Positions 20,001 to 28,614 are shown, numbered from the stretch's first letter. The stretch: DNA of 64,000 nucleotides from Euglena gracilis (GCA_039621445.1 CP154955.1:38696426-38760425); one strand, 5' to 3'. The notes: a model not told the origin generated them from the sequence alone. A program made the numbers and translations.

Positions 20001-21213
20001 TTGCTGGGGTGTGATAATTGCTAGGGGGGGGGGGTTGTCAATTGTTCAAGGTACCCTCACCCCTCCCTCAAAGTGTCCCCCCCCCCCAAAGTGACTAAAA
20101 TTTTTGGCAAATTTTGGTTTACCCCCCTTAAAGTGGCCATGTTTCTTCGGCGCCTTTGGCGCCGAAGGGCAAAATTTGACCACCCACCCCAAAGTGCCCC
20201 TGCCAGAGCCACCCCAAAGTCCCCCCTGCCAGGGTGGCCATTTTGGGGTTCCACAGTGCCTGGAGGGTGGCCACTTTGGGGGGGGGGGGAGTGAGGGTAT
20301 CCTCATCCTCCCCTTAAATGGCCGCCCTCCATGCACCGTGGGACCCCAAAGTGGTCACTCTGGGGGAGGGAACAATTTGGGAGGGGTCAAATTTTGGAGT
20401 TCGGCCCTTTGGCGCCAAATGAAAATGACCACTTCAAGGGGGACACTTTGGGGGGTGAGGGTATTTGAAAGTGAGAAGATTCACTATTTTAGCATTGGGT
20501 ATCTTTCGAAAGATCTGGAAAATATGTTTCATTTCAGAAATATTTCAGAAATATTTCGGAAATATTTCAGATAAAAAAACATTTCCTTCATTTTCGCAAC
20601 CATGAAGGGCCCACCAGGACCTTGCCATGTTTTTCTTATTCAAGTAGGGGTGTTAAGAAAGGTCTATGCTTCAAATCTTTTGCTGAGGGAAAGATATATA
20701 TCAACGTTTCTTTCGCCGCAATGGTACACTATTTGGAAGTTCGGAGAGGGAATGAACATGGGTGTGGTTTGGGACGCGGGGGGGACATGGGGGGGGATGC
20801 GGGGGGAGACTGTGGCCCAACTGCCTCCACACGTTTTCTGTGACGCCACTCAAGGTTGTGTGTATTTTTCCTTTGGTTGACAAAAAATGTACCCAGCCAA
20901 AATTTGGGACGCGGAGGGGGGGAATGTGGGGGGGGGGGGACGGGCGGGGACGCAGGGCAACCCCCCATGAACTCATCACGTCCCCAATTTTAACCTTTGA
21001 AATCCACCAAATTGAATTAGAACAATATGTTTTTGTTGAAATAAAGGAAAATTCATCGGAAACGCACCAAGATCTAGCTTGGAAGTAGTCTCTGTTCAAT
21101 TGTGGTAAGCTGTAATACCAATGAACAGGCATTGCCAAAGCATCACCAACAAATAGTCCAAGCAGTGCTCCTTGCTTGCGTTCAAGAAAAGCAGCAGCCG
21201 GCAGGGAGGCCAT
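7157..21213 (-). CDS. ADP-ribosylglycohydrolase family (DraG/ARH-like) protein, multi-exon
   Basis: Eight coding blocks on the minus strand assemble in order. The proposed start is the ATG at 21213, just after an acceptor-like TTTTGCTTCCAG. The N-terminus carries [20 protein letters not shown], the family's GDA(L)G-type N-terminal motif. Then come [17 protein letters not shown] and [27 protein letters not shown] with [67 protein letters not shown] and finally [16 protein letters not shown] followed by GALLGAQYG. Six consecutive exons keep perfect phase (124, 101, 159, 145, 101 and about 136 nt). The family removes ADP-ribose from proteins or small molecules; in this subfamily the usual GGDxDT metal motif reads GGENVARG, so activity is uncertain. 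Residues between the first and second blocks, and the extreme C-terminus, were not found. Four introns are nonconventional. Confidence 0.85.
7293..8306 (-). other. Nonconventional intron d (1014 nt)
   Basis: The intron starts GGCCAGGGTCTGG and ends CAGACTCTGAAGCC. CAG is at +4 to +6 and CTG at -8 to -6, and CAGGGTCTG pairs with CAGACTCTG over nine positions (one G-U). Removal gives exactly the family motif [18 protein letters not shown] alternative (GTCTGG to TTTGCAG) is also in frame but inserts eight extra residues and duplicates ANAG. Confidence 0.85.
8307..8407 (-). CDS. ARH exon G
   Basis: This exon encodes [20 protein letters not shown] and [14 protein letters not shown]. The acceptor is CTGTGGCAG. 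The exon leaves in phase 0 after GCT, before nonconventional intron d. Confidence 0.88.
8771..8938. mobile_element. Probable small TIR element carrying an interstitial telomere-like tract
   Basis: GAGAACTTTTGCCCCCCCCC at the left matches the reverse complement of the right end, GTGAACTTGTGCCCCCCCCC. The interior is almost entirely TTAGGG repeats (8811-8912) with a few variants (TTTGGG, TTCGGG, TTAAGG). The flanks are GT/AT-rich, so a TSD cannot be called. Confidence 0.5.
8811..8912 (+). repeat. Interstitial (TTAGGG)n tract
   Basis: About 16 copies of GGGTTA occur with occasional variants. It lies inside an intron with unique sequence on both sides, so it is not a chromosome end. Confidence 0.9.
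8946..9136 (+). repeat. (ATGGAT)n / (TATG)n microsatellite
   Basis: GGATAT hexamers (9018-9112) are flanked by ATGT-rich variants. Long frames reading Met-Asp or Tyr-Gly here are repeat artefacts. Confidence 0.95.
9415..10365. mobile_element. GGCA...TGCC element with foldback ends, 8-bp TSD, interrupted by a nested element
   Basis: The left end GGCAACCCCAACTATAGGG matches the reverse complement of the right end, GGCAGCCCCCAACTATAGGG. Each end continues into poly-C/poly-G and back through CCCTATAGTTGGG, so each terminus is itself a hairpin. The TIRs extend inward: TCGTATGGTGGGACCCGCGT (from 9901) recurs inverted at about 10283-10305. Flanking octamers are GCATATAC (9407-9414) and ACATATAC (10366-10373), 7 of 8 identical. 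Inside are TTAGGG-like tracts. It interrupts a CATATA microsatellite. Confidence 0.8.
9483..9893. mobile_element. Nested CAGGG...CCCTG element with GGCGC hairpin
   Basis: The left end CAGGGTTCGATATAAGG is answered by CCTTATATCAAACCCTG at the right. It sits in a G-run of the outer element, so the TSD would be poly-G (seven or more G on each side). The core hairpin TTTTCGGCGC, GAA, GCTCCGGAGGAAAA is at 9693-9718. Removing it makes the two long TIRs of the outer element symmetrical. Confidence 0.8.
10366..10455 (+). repeat. (CATATA)n microsatellite
   Basis: CATATA/ACATAT hexamers lie between two TIR elements. The tract is the insertion target of both neighbours. Confidence 0.9.
10456..10981. 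mobile_element. GGCA...TGCC element with foldback ends, perfect 8-bp TSD
   Basis: The left end GGCAAGACTAACTTACTGG matches the reverse complement of the right end, GGCAAGACTAATTTACTGG. Both ends continue through a C-run/G-run hairpin into GGGCCCAGTAGTT. Octamers ACATATAC flank both sides (10448-10455, 10982-10989), although the target is a microsatellite. Inside, TTAGGGTTAGGGTTAGG (about 10633) and CCCTAACCCTA (about 10803) are in inverted orientation. No coding frame is seen. Confidence 0.82.
10982..11150 (+). repeat. (CATATA)n and (TA)n/(TACG) microsatellite
   Basis: CATATA hexamers run to about 11046, then TATACG and TA runs. This is the right-hand part of the same microsatellite interrupted by the two elements. 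Confidence 0.9.
11267..11411 (-). CDS. ARH exon F
   Basis: This exon encodes [38 protein letters not shown] and [10 protein letters not shown]. It ends with one nucleotide of the next Asp codon, before the donor GTGGGG. Confidence 0.85.
11412..13027 (-). other. Nonconventional intron c (1616 nt)
   Basis: The intron starts GATCACAGATTTCC and ends GGGGATCTGTGCCCCC. CACAGAT pairs with ATCTGTG and the stem continues through TTCC/GGGG, with +4 opposite -6. Removal joins VDVYA to DLLASVL. It contains the TIR element 11445-11960, whose lower end lies 33 nt from the 3' splice point. Confidence 0.85.
11445..11960. mobile_element. CAGGG...CCCTG element with GGCGC hairpin, perfect 8-bp TSD
   Basis: The left end CAGGGATGGATGGGAAG matches the right end CTTCCCATCCATCCCTG except for a short insertion next to the inner end. 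Octamers GGGCCGGC are perfect on both sides (11437-11444, 11961-11968). The core hairpin TTTTCCGGCGC, GCA, GCGCCGGAAGAAAA is at 11761-11788. The right subterminal part carries CCCTAACCCTAACCCTAACC. It lies inside nonconventional intron c. Confidence 0.88.
13028..13186 (-). CDS. ARH exon E
   Basis: The exon has 53 complete codons, phase 0 at both ends, encoding [39 protein letters not shown] and [10 protein letters not shown]. Both borders are nonconventional. Confidence 0.85.
13187..15237 (-). other. Nonconventional intron b (2051 nt)
   Basis: The intron starts TACCAGACAG and ends TGTCTGTTCCC. CAG is at +4 to +6 and CTG at -8 to -6, with CAGACA pairing to TGTCTG. Removing it gives DKH-NVDAIDA in frame. 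Inside are poly-G runs (about 13899, 14215, 14382) and GGCTGG-rich DNA at 14585-14830; no other gene is recognised. Confidence 0.85.
15238..15338 (-). CDS. ARH exon D
   Basis: This exon encodes (G)[20 protein letters not shown] and [19 protein letters not shown] and HRMFF are conserved in the family and the Asp and His here are plausible active-site residues (inference). The length of 101 nt fits phase 1 in and phase 0 out. Confidence 0.85.
15339..15507 (-). other. Nonconventional intron a (169 nt)
   Basis: The exon join that restores the family motif TTPGSHNDAY leaves an intron beginning GATTGG and ending TCATCC, so it is not GT-AG. Near the ends, GGTGCATTGCC pairs with GGCACTGCACC (one mismatch). 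The pairing register is +n with -(n+2), the same as in the other three introns. Confidence 0.8.
15508..15631 (-). CDS. ARH exon C
   Basis: This exon encodes [18 protein letters not shown] and [17 protein letters not shown]. With the CACAG acceptor the join to exon B is in frame. The exon ends CCC-G, leaving one nucleotide of the Gly codon completed by exon D. Confidence 0.8.
16035..16076. repeat. Perfect 42-bp palindrome
   Basis: The arms ACTTGGGGGAATATGCAAA and TTTGCATATTCCCCCAAGT (19 bp each) surround a TTCT loop. It lies in the ARH intron between exons A and B's downstream neighbour C, with no TSD recognised. Confidence 0.9.
16160..16480. repeat. C-rich stretch with CCTTATTGTCC repeats
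   Basis: CCTTATTGTCC or CCTTATTGACC occurs at about 16202, 16218, 16303 and inverted (GGACAATAAGG) at about 16341, separated by poly-C runs. It looks like a decayed foldback repeat; no clean ends were found. Confidence 0.4.
16517..16700 (-). CDS. ARH exon B
   Basis: This exon encodes [31 protein letters not shown], and [17 protein letters not shown], typical of this ARH subfamily. The 5' border (about 16700) is uncertain. The 3' border is either GT-AG (exon ends at 16519, donor GTCTGT) or nonconventional, a few bases further, with a CACCTG/CAGGTG stem. Confidence 0.7.
18348..18394 (+). repeat. Dispersed repeat copy 2 (ATCGATCAGGTACACCAC)
   Basis: This matches the copy at 5085-5132 in order and orientation. 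Confidence 0.6.
18615..18737. repeat. Inverted poly-C/poly-G repeat enclosing a 29-bp direct duplication
   Basis: The arm CCCCCCCCCGGGAAACTGTC (to 18637) pairs with GATAGTTTCCCGGGGGGGGG (from 18715). Between them GACAGGTTGGCCAGTACC plus GGGGACCCTGA is repeated (18645-18673 and 18688-18716). It could be a small foldback element; no TSD was called. Confidence 0.6.
18888..19589. mobile_element. GGCA...TGCC element with foldback ends, perfect 8-bp TSD
   Basis: The left end GGCAGCCCGAAACTACTG is matched by CAGTAGTTTCGGGCTGCC at the right. Both ends then form a C/G hairpin closing on CCCAGTAGTTAATC (left) and its counterpart GATTAAGTACTGGG (right). Octamers TAATTTTT are perfect at 18880-18887 and 19590-19597. 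GGTCCATCTTCTTTTACCC-type repeats occur near both ends (about 18947, 18999, 19471, 19495). No transposase frame is seen. It has the same design as 9415-10365 and 10456-10981. Confidence 0.85.
20052..20463. mobile_element. Probable TIR element(s), TACCCTCACCCC ends, GGCGC hairpin
   Basis: TACCCTCACCCCTCC at the left is matched by GGGGGGTGAGGGTA at the right; another inverted end (GGAGTGAGGGTA) occurs internally near 20290, so it may be two abutting copies. CAAAGTGTCCCCC is repeated subterminally. The hairpin TTCGGCGCC, TTT, GGCGCCGAA is at 20146-20166. Flanking octamers match only 5 of 8, so it is older or the ends are misplaced. Confidence 0.55.
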
Positions 21214-22235
21214 TGGCTGGAAGCAAAAGGAGAAAATGAATTTATTGAGTGGTGTCATGAACATGAAACCGGCCATCAATAAAGAAAACTTCCACAGCTG
21301 CCGCCTTGAACTACCTTCCCCCCCCCAACCATTCCTGGTCTCCATGGGAGTTGCCATAGCCTGGGGAGTGGGTTGTGGGCAACCCCAAACGATGGAGACT
21401 GGTGGGTTGGACAGGGGGACTCGGGATGGGGGGAAATGGAGCAGCACCAAAGGGGATGATGCACAGGTATAAGGGCCCCAGCCCAACCGAAAACTTGGCA
21501 TCCCCATTGGGGGACATGGGGGGGGGGGACTAATGGCTGAAAAAAATATTTGAATGCAGGGCTTTGGGTCGCATTTCCTCGGTTGAGTTGTTGAAGAGTT
21601 CTTCATGCACAGCAGGACTTCTTCCACGGGCACCAGCAAGGCTTCTTCTGGGTTGCATGGGACGCGAGGGGACGCGGGGGGGGGGGGGAGGCACCGCCTT
21701 GGAAGCCGAATTTCACTTTAACTTTACTCAAAATTGAATTTAGGGTTGGTGAGTCCTAATTTGGCACTATAATCCGAATTTGGCACTTGTATATTCCTAA
21801 TTACATTGGTTGAAAAAAAATAGCTTGAAAATTTGGAATTTACAGCTGGTGATTCCTAATTTGGCATTGGAGTCGGGGAAAAAATAACCGGTTAACCAGA
21901 AAAAAAAAGTTCGGTTTACCATGGTTTCCAAAACAATGGCGAAAAATGCGGTTAACCACTCTGCATATGGTATATGTGGGTTGGCGGTGATCAGTAAAAG
22001 GGTGGGCGGGTCCTGGGGGGGGGGGGATTTCCATAATTGACAGGGGGCTCTCCTCAAGGAACTTGGGTTATTGCCAAGTACTCAAGCATTTTCACTCTGA
22101 AGTTTCCTTGAAATTCCGCATCAACAAATGAGGTCCGAGGTTAAATGTGGGAGAGCTTGGCCATTGTCAAAAAATTCAACGACCTTTCCTTCACTTGCAA
22201 GGGGGGGGGGTGGCGCGGGGGACGCGGGGGAGACA
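20770..22235 (+). repeat. Interspersed GGGACGCGGGG minisatellite-like motif
   Basis: GGGACGCGGGGG or close variants occur near 20772, 20908, 20947, 21661, 21671 and 22220, linked by long G-runs. They surround ARH exon A, which is embedded in this stretch. Confidence 0.55.
21068..21213 (-). CDS. ARH exon A (N-terminus)
   Basis: This exon encodes [14 protein letters not shown] and then [20 protein letters not shown], ending near NRDYFQARS. The frame upstream of the ATG is open, but a pyrimidine-rich TTTTGCTTCCAG sits 3 nt before it, so I take that as an acceptor (or spliced-leader addition site) and this ATG as the start. The proposed donor is GTGCGT at 21067. Confidence 0.75.
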
Positions 22236-22239
22236 CACA

Positions 22240-22325
22240 TTTTGCAACATTCGAATGTTCAAATATTTTTGAAGTTTGCGAATATTTGTCAAATATTTGA
22301 ATGTTAGAAGCAGCCTTAGCCGAAA
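22240..22325 (+). repeat. AT-rich dispersed repeat copy 1, ends GAAGCAGCCTTA
   Basis: GAATATTTGTCAAATATTTG is followed by AATGTTAGAAGCAGCCTTA. A related copy is at 29580-29690. Confidence 0.6.
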
Positions 22326-22579
22326 AGGCCCCCCTTTGGATGCAAAGGTCCTGGGAACGTTCTCACCAATTTAACATTTGGCAAATTCCATGTGGCTTGC
22401 AAAGGCCCTGAGAATGATGAACACTGCAAACCCAACCCATTTCTGGATTTTTGTCCCATGAGGAGTGCAAAGGCCATGACTTCCACATTTTTTCTTCTTC
22501 CATTCTTGTTATTTTGTCAAAAAACCCTGCTCAGTTTAGCTGCGTGTCGCTTTTAAAAAATCAAAATTCTAATTGACAC

Positions 22580-22843
22580 ATGTTGTCGGAGGCTTGGTTG
22601 TCAACTTTGGGACCCAAGACCGAAAACCGGAACGACGGGCGCACAGCTTTTGTGACGTCGCCAAACAAGGTAAGCTTTCACATATGGAAAAACAGACATA
22701 CAGTGGAAGTGAACAAATTAAGACCAGCAGTGCAGTAATCAGCTTCATTCAACATCCACCCACAACCATGCAACACAAACATCCCTCCTGTGTTGACTGT
22801 CCCTCAGGTTTTCACCGATGCAGGCATTGGCTTTGCAGACTAG
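22580..22843 (+). CDS. Possible small two-exon gene, unrecognised
   Basis: An ATG at 22580 opens 30 codons (MLSEAWLSTLGPK...FVTSPNK) ending at a strong donor consensus, AAG followed by GTAAGC (22670). A pyrimidine-rich acceptor CTGTCCCTCAG ends at 22807, and the second exon adds VFTDAGIGFAD before TAG (22841-22843). The product would be 41 residues; upstream exons may exist, since an acceptor-like CTGCTCAG lies at about 22538. No family is recognised. The support is the splice-site quality only. Confidence 0.25.
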
Positions 22844-23194
22844 CACAACCTCATTTGCCCCGTGGGCGTAACGCCATAAAATTTCGGAACCTTGGGCATG
22901 CTCAAAAATTTTTTGTGGTGTGGTGGGCGTGCTACAGCTTGACGTCCTGCTGCTGGAGGAGATTCCACATTGGTTACGAGCCGTGTCATCATCCGCTGCC
23001 AGGCAGGGGCAACATTCCATGTGGGGAGTGGGTTGGGGGCTGTCCGGGGGAGGGGTAACAGTCATAAAAGAAAGGGACGATAAGGATACCAAGAAAATGA
23101 AGAGAAACAACAACAAAAAAACACATATACAATTAAAATAAAAAAGAACAAAACTAACAAAAAGGAAAAATGAGTGGAAGGGAAAATAAAAAGG

Positions 23195-23350
23195 TGAAAT
23201 GCAAAAAAAGGAAAAAAAAAAAAAAAAAAAACAAAAAAAAAAAAACTGCAAAACTGCACTTAGGCAGGTCAAAAACTGCACTGCAAAAAACTGCCAAAAA
23301 CTGCAACAACTGCAAAAACTGCAAAAAAAAAAAACTGCACGTCAACAAAA
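23195..23350 (+). repeat. A-rich tract with CTGCAAAA repeats, copy 1
   Basis: Poly-A runs are interspersed with ACTGCAAAAACTGC units. The same composition appears at 24388-24522. Lys-rich or Phe-rich frames across it are artefacts. Confidence 0.8.
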
Positions 23351-23399
23351 AATAACAATAAACAAGCTGAAATGGTGTGCATATGCAAAACAACGTAAA

Positions 23400-24380
23400 T
23401 TGTAATCACATGAGAACGCCCCAATTCACCTAACTTTTGCCCAGCTTTGGAGCTGATGACAATAAAAATGAAAGCAATCAATCAAGTACACTGTACATGG
23501 GTTTTCATGCACTGACTGAAACACAAGTTATGTGTTTGGTTTGGATGCTGGTTCACACTGGTTTTCCTGCACCAAAGCTTGTGACAGCCATGCCCACGGA
23601 GGTGCCAAACAGCTAAATATGGAAAAAATGCACATACCCATATGCAGAACGTTTCTATGCTTTTAATTCTTGCATGGGATGTTCAGTTTTGGAACTTTCG
23701 GTCCATCACCTGGTGAACTTCACCCATGTCACGATGCAAAAAATCTACAAAACTAAAAAAAATCTACAACAACCATCACAAACTTTGAATACTGTCTTTA
23801 GGGGATTGCCAAATGGTCTGGGAATTTCTTGCAAATAAGAATGACTTCTTTGAAGCATTTGGCTTGTGTGATATTTGGCCACAATGCTTGGGACAAGGCC
23901 CAATCTTCTACAGGAGCTCGTACTCCTTTGCGTCTCCACGAATCTCGCAAACTCCAACTTCAACCAAAATTTGCACACAAAAAAACAGTTTTTGGATTTA
24001 GTCCCCGAATCCCAAAATAATTAGTTGAATCTGCTCAGGAGTGTGCAAATGACGACTGCCAAAATAAGCATCGTGACATCTGTCACCGCATGCACAAGTT
24101 GGAGATGGAGCGATTTTGGTTGGGGAGAAATTGTGGCGTTGTCACCGAAACAATCTGTTTTTTGGAATGGTGGCTACAACAATTTCTGTTGTGTCGAGAG
24201 GCAAGGCAGTTGGCAAAACAGTTGGGGGCAAGACAACTGGTGGGATTACTGTAGACAACACAACTCATGAAGAGATTTTTTGAGAGAGACTTTTTCTTGA
24301 GAAACACCCTTCAAACAATATAATCCAGCGTAACAAGGCGCAGAGCACCAAAAAATGAGCACCTCAGGTTTCCTCAAAAC
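23400..24380. other. No gene recognised
   Basis: Only short frames are present. I see no splice-site pair or family motif that I would defend. Confidence 0.4.
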
Positions 24381-24387
24381 TGAAATC

Positions 24388-24522
24388 AAAAAAAAACTGC
24401 AAAAAACTGCACGTGTGCAGTTTTTTCAGAAAAAAAGCTGCAAAAAACTGCAAAAAACTGCAAAAAACTGCAAAAAACCCAAAATGTGAAAACTGCAAAA
24501 AACTGCAAAAACTGCACGGTGC
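24388..24522 (+). repeat. (CTGCAAAAAA)n tract, copy 2, with perfect palindrome
   Basis: The palindrome AAAAAACTGCAC, GT, GTGCAGTTTTTT occupies 24401-24426. It is followed by at least five CTGCAAAAAA units. Confidence 0.85.
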
Positions 24523-24649
24523 ATATTTTGCCCCTCCCTGCCGCTGCATCCGCTAGCGCCGCCACCGCCCCGTCAACAAAAAAAAAACTTAAAACAATAT
24601 CGGCTTGTCGCCAATTGCTCCGGTGCCAGTTCAATGCTGTGAATCATGA

Positions 24650-24785
24650 ATTCCCCCCTGGCAATTGTCGCGTGACAAATTGGGCGGGTGACAATTTCCC
24701 GGGATGACAATTTGGCTGGCACAAAGGGGGTGACAATTGCCCGGGGCGTCAATTGCCCGGGGGCGTCAATTGCCCTGGAGGGCGC
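24650..24785 (+). repeat. Short tandem repeats of TGACAATTGCCCGGG type
   Basis: Five to seven degenerate units of about 17-20 bp (CAATTGTCGCG, TGACAATTTCCCGGGA, TGACAATTGCCCGGGG, CGTCAATTGCCCGGGGG, CGTCAATTGCCCTGG) are arranged head to tail. Confidence 0.8.
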
Positions 24786-25249
24786 GGGTAAGATCTGGTG
24801 ATCTCCAAGGGCATGCGACATTCACTATTTGCCATGAAATCTTCAGTACCACATAAAAATAAATGCAATGAAGAAGACAATCCGTGTCCATGATCCATTG
24901 TTGTTTTGCGCATAAACACAAATGTACTTTGTGTTTTGAAAAACATCATTGCCGTGGCTTTCATGTCGCCGTTGTGAACTTTTTTCCCCGAATTCAAGAA
25001 CGTGTGGAACGCCCTCACGCCATTTAAAGCCGAGCTTTTCAATGGACGTTCACTTTACCAAATGGAAAAATAACTTTTTTGCGAGAGATCGTTGGTTGTT
25101 CCAATGAAACGGGTCAATGACGTTTTTGCAATGGTGTCATGTGAACAATGGCCATCAGGACCGACCGGAAAGCATTGCTATTTTTTGAGGTACTTCTTTC
25201 TGGAGAAATCCAAAAGTGAAATGATGAGTTTGTGCAAAGATTTTTTACG

Positions 25250-26157
25250 AGGATGTGAGATTTGCCTTCGGTCAAAGCCAAACAATGCCCCCCCGACAAA
25301 AGTTTTTGATGTCTTCAATGCCCATTCCTCAATTGCCCAAACAAACTTTTGTACATTGACTTTGTGGCCATGGGCAATTCAGATTCTTTCAACTATGTCC
25401 TAGTGATGGCAGATGCATTGACAAGATTCGTTCGAATTATTCTGTGCAACAAGAATATCACCGGGAAGGGTCCTCTCAAATTGATCATGCAAAAGTGGAT
25501 CTCTCAATATGGGAAACCGCGGGAAATTTTGAGCGACAACGACGTACGTTTTTCCTCCAAAATGGGATTTTATCAAAAAGCTTTCCATTCCCTTGGAATT
25601 GATGTGAAGTTCTCCCTTCCAACACATCCCGAGTCCAATGGAATTTGTGAGCAAGTCAATCCAGCTTTTGTGCAACATTTGAGAATTCTCTCGACGCAAT
25701 TGCAAACCGTCAAGTGGCCCATTGTTCCCTTTGTGGTATGGATTATGAACTCACAAGTTTCACCACAAACCGATTTTACCCCCAGTGAATTGTTCCTTGG
25801 GAAGGACTCATGGAAATTTGATGCAACGATTGAACCCCGATTACATCCCACCGTTGAGCCATTGGGTGGAGGAGCATTAAAAATGCTTGCAAAGACTTGC
25901 ACATATCCGGGAGGTTGCCAACAGAAGGGCAAACCGTTTTCGCATTCAAACCTTGTTCCAAAAAGGGTGAATATGTTTTGGTCCACAAGAGTTGTTGGCC
26001 CCTACCGAAGATGAAAAAGATTGAGTCGCCATGGTTGGGTCCATATCAAATCATTTCGGTACGACACAACACATTGAAAATTGCCGTTTCACCGCATTTG
26101 GGAGGTTTCACTGACGTGGCAATGGATCAAAATGAAAAGGTGGTCGGAATTGATTGA
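25250..26157 (+). pseudogene. Ty3/gypsy integrase, frameshifted
   Basis: GCEICLRSKP matches the CxxC half of the integrase zinc finger (about 25250-25280). After a frameshift near 25340 the core reads YIDFVAMGNSDSFNYVLVMAD, with the first catalytic Asp. The second is in ILSDNDVRF and the Glu in SNGICEQVN; 37 residues separate the last two, close to the usual 35. A second frameshift near 25930 leads to the C-terminal fold KGEYVLVHKS and SPWLGPYQIISV, typical of gypsy integrases. Two frameshifts make it non-functional. Confidence 0.85.
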
Positions 26158-26280
26158 GGTGGGTGATGACCCTCCAAATGAGAACGAAATGTCCGATCTT
26201 TTGGAAGAGGAAAAGGAATTGGAAATGGATGTGGACAAGGAGGAAATGAAAAAGATGATTTCAATGTGAGAAAATTTTAA

Positions 26281-26439
26281 AGCAATTTTTCCCAAGGATG
26301 GCGGTTTTTGCCCCAATGGGAAGGATACCCCGTTTCGGCAAGGACATGGGAGCCATTGAAAAGCTTTATACTTCCAGAAGGGAAGTTGAACGAGCCGTTT
26401 GTGGAGTATTGTGAAGAGAGGGCCTATCCGAACTTTTGA
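26281..26439 (+). pseudogene. Chromodomain remnant of the chromovirus
   Basis: The frame reads LPQWEGYPVSARTWEPLKSF and then EPFVEYCEERAYPNF before TGA (26437-26439). The W-x-GY-P, TWEPL and EYC spacing is that of chromodomains at the end of chromovirus integrases, which guide insertion to modified histones. It is out of frame with the integrase and separated by an acidic Glu/Lys stretch (26160-26268). Confidence 0.75.
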
Positions 26440-26825
26440 AGAGAGCCAAGGAGATGGCTCGCAAGTAAAAGGGGGCGGTGGGACACGCACGCCCACGCAA
26501 CGCCCAAACCACCCTGGAGGATGGCCCAATTTTTCCAGGGCCAAGGGACAAGAGACCCAAAGGGGGAGAAAGACGAAAGAGAATGCGCGTGCACAACCAG
26601 AAAGCTCCACCGAATGAGAAAGAGCACTCTCGCAAAACTCAATGAGGTGCTCATGTTGAGTTTGCACCACAAAAGAGGTAAAGCCAAAGAGTAGCAACGA
26701 GACCTTGACAAGGCTCGGCTTGAACCAAGAACCAAGACAACCACCGACCAACCAACCCAACCGCCAATTATCAGTATGAGGCCATTACTCTGAAATTTCC
26801 CGCCATTCTATTTTTTGGGGTCTAT

Positions 26826-27530
<705 letters not shown>

Positions 27531-28600
27531 GAACACCTTGAGTTTTAACGAGCCATTTGTGTTCCATTGGTCTTTTTGCCAAGTGGTTTGAAACAAGCAA
27601 AGGCATTCTCATGATCATGTTGGTGTGTCTATTCTGGGACCTTGTGGAGATTGAACGCCAAATGCCATTTTAGCACATTTTAATCGTTATTGACATATGA
27701 CACGACGGTCACAGTTTTCCCAGGTCCCTCTTGTTGTCTTTATGCCTTGAACTTCTGACGGAAAGACTTTGGTCAAATATCAACTTTGTCTTCGTGCTCT
27801 ATCTTCCGAGCTTGGGAAAAGGGCCACGCAAGGACGAAACAAGGATAAACCTTCATTTATCAACATCTCAGGTTCGTATTCCGGAAGCCTTTTCTGAAAG
27901 CATCACATCCACCCATGGAGATTCTCTTTCTTTCCTTCTACATTGGCTGCGACAGATTCCGGGTCAGTGGACCTCCATCTTCGTACACCTCATCCGGCCG
28001 GCCATGGGCTCGAGTGGAAGCAACCAGTCCAACCCCTCCCTGCCAACAAACAAACAAACAACTTTTATGTTTTTTCGTAATTTTTTATATTTATCCTTTC
28101 ATACTTTTCAGAATTGTGTCCCTTCAAGTCACGGCCGGTGCGTTTGAGGGGCAAATGGGTGCCTATTAGGGAAGTGGCCATCACCCCAAAACCCCGCTCC
28201 CCAAAAGTGAGACTCCCATCACCAGACCGGAGCCTGCTCGCCTCCTTCCCCGCTCTCTAGCGCCCAGTGCCTGCCATCCAACTGGGCCCGCCTGTGTGGA
28301 TGGCTCCTAATTGTCTGTGTGGGAAGGTTACCCAAGCCAAAAAAAAAAGTCGCCTTGTTTTATGTTGTACAATATGAAGCACCAGCACTTGTAACGACAA
28401 ACCTGCGATGTGCACATGTGGCATCAGATGCAGGCGAATTAAAATGCCAAGGCTGCGACCCAACCACCCCTTCTTCCCGCTGCCACAAGACTTAAAAAAT
28501 CTCTGGCCTTTAAAACACAAAAAAGAAAAACAGGGGTATTCTGTGTTACCTTTCAGCTCTCCAGACACCCACCTGTTCGGTCACCTTACACAATCTTCAC
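27531..28600. other. Unrecognised, possible exon(s)
   Basis: The plus strand has a 138-codon frame at 27731-28147 with no family resemblance, and a good acceptor (T-rich tract then CATACTTTTCAG, ending near 28111) followed by a short frame VSLQVTAGAFEGQMGAY ending in TAG. This may be the last exon of a plus-strand gene, but I could not connect a donor. Confidence 0.25.
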
Positions 28601-28614
28601 AGACGATGAAGAAA

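Larger units (their letters stand above)
16701..21067 (-). other. Long ARH intronic interval, may hide one small exon
   Basis: The family normally has about 20 residues between the DY...AP region and the SNTGG block; I could not find them here, so a small exon is probably missing from my model. The interval contains the repeats at 18348-18394, 18615-18737, 18888-19589 and 20052-20463. Otherwise it holds G/C runs and AT-rich unique DNA. Confidence 0.5.
25060..26439 (+). mobile_element. Degenerate Ty3/gypsy chromovirus, 3' pol fragment
   Basis: Plus-strand remnants run in pol order: integrase zinc-binding region, catalytic core, C-terminal domain, chromodomain. They lie in three different frames with stops. 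No reverse transcriptase, RNase H, gag or LTR is recognisable upstream, where DNA is replaced by the 24650-24785 repeats. This is a decayed genomic fossil, not an active element. Confidence 0.8.
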
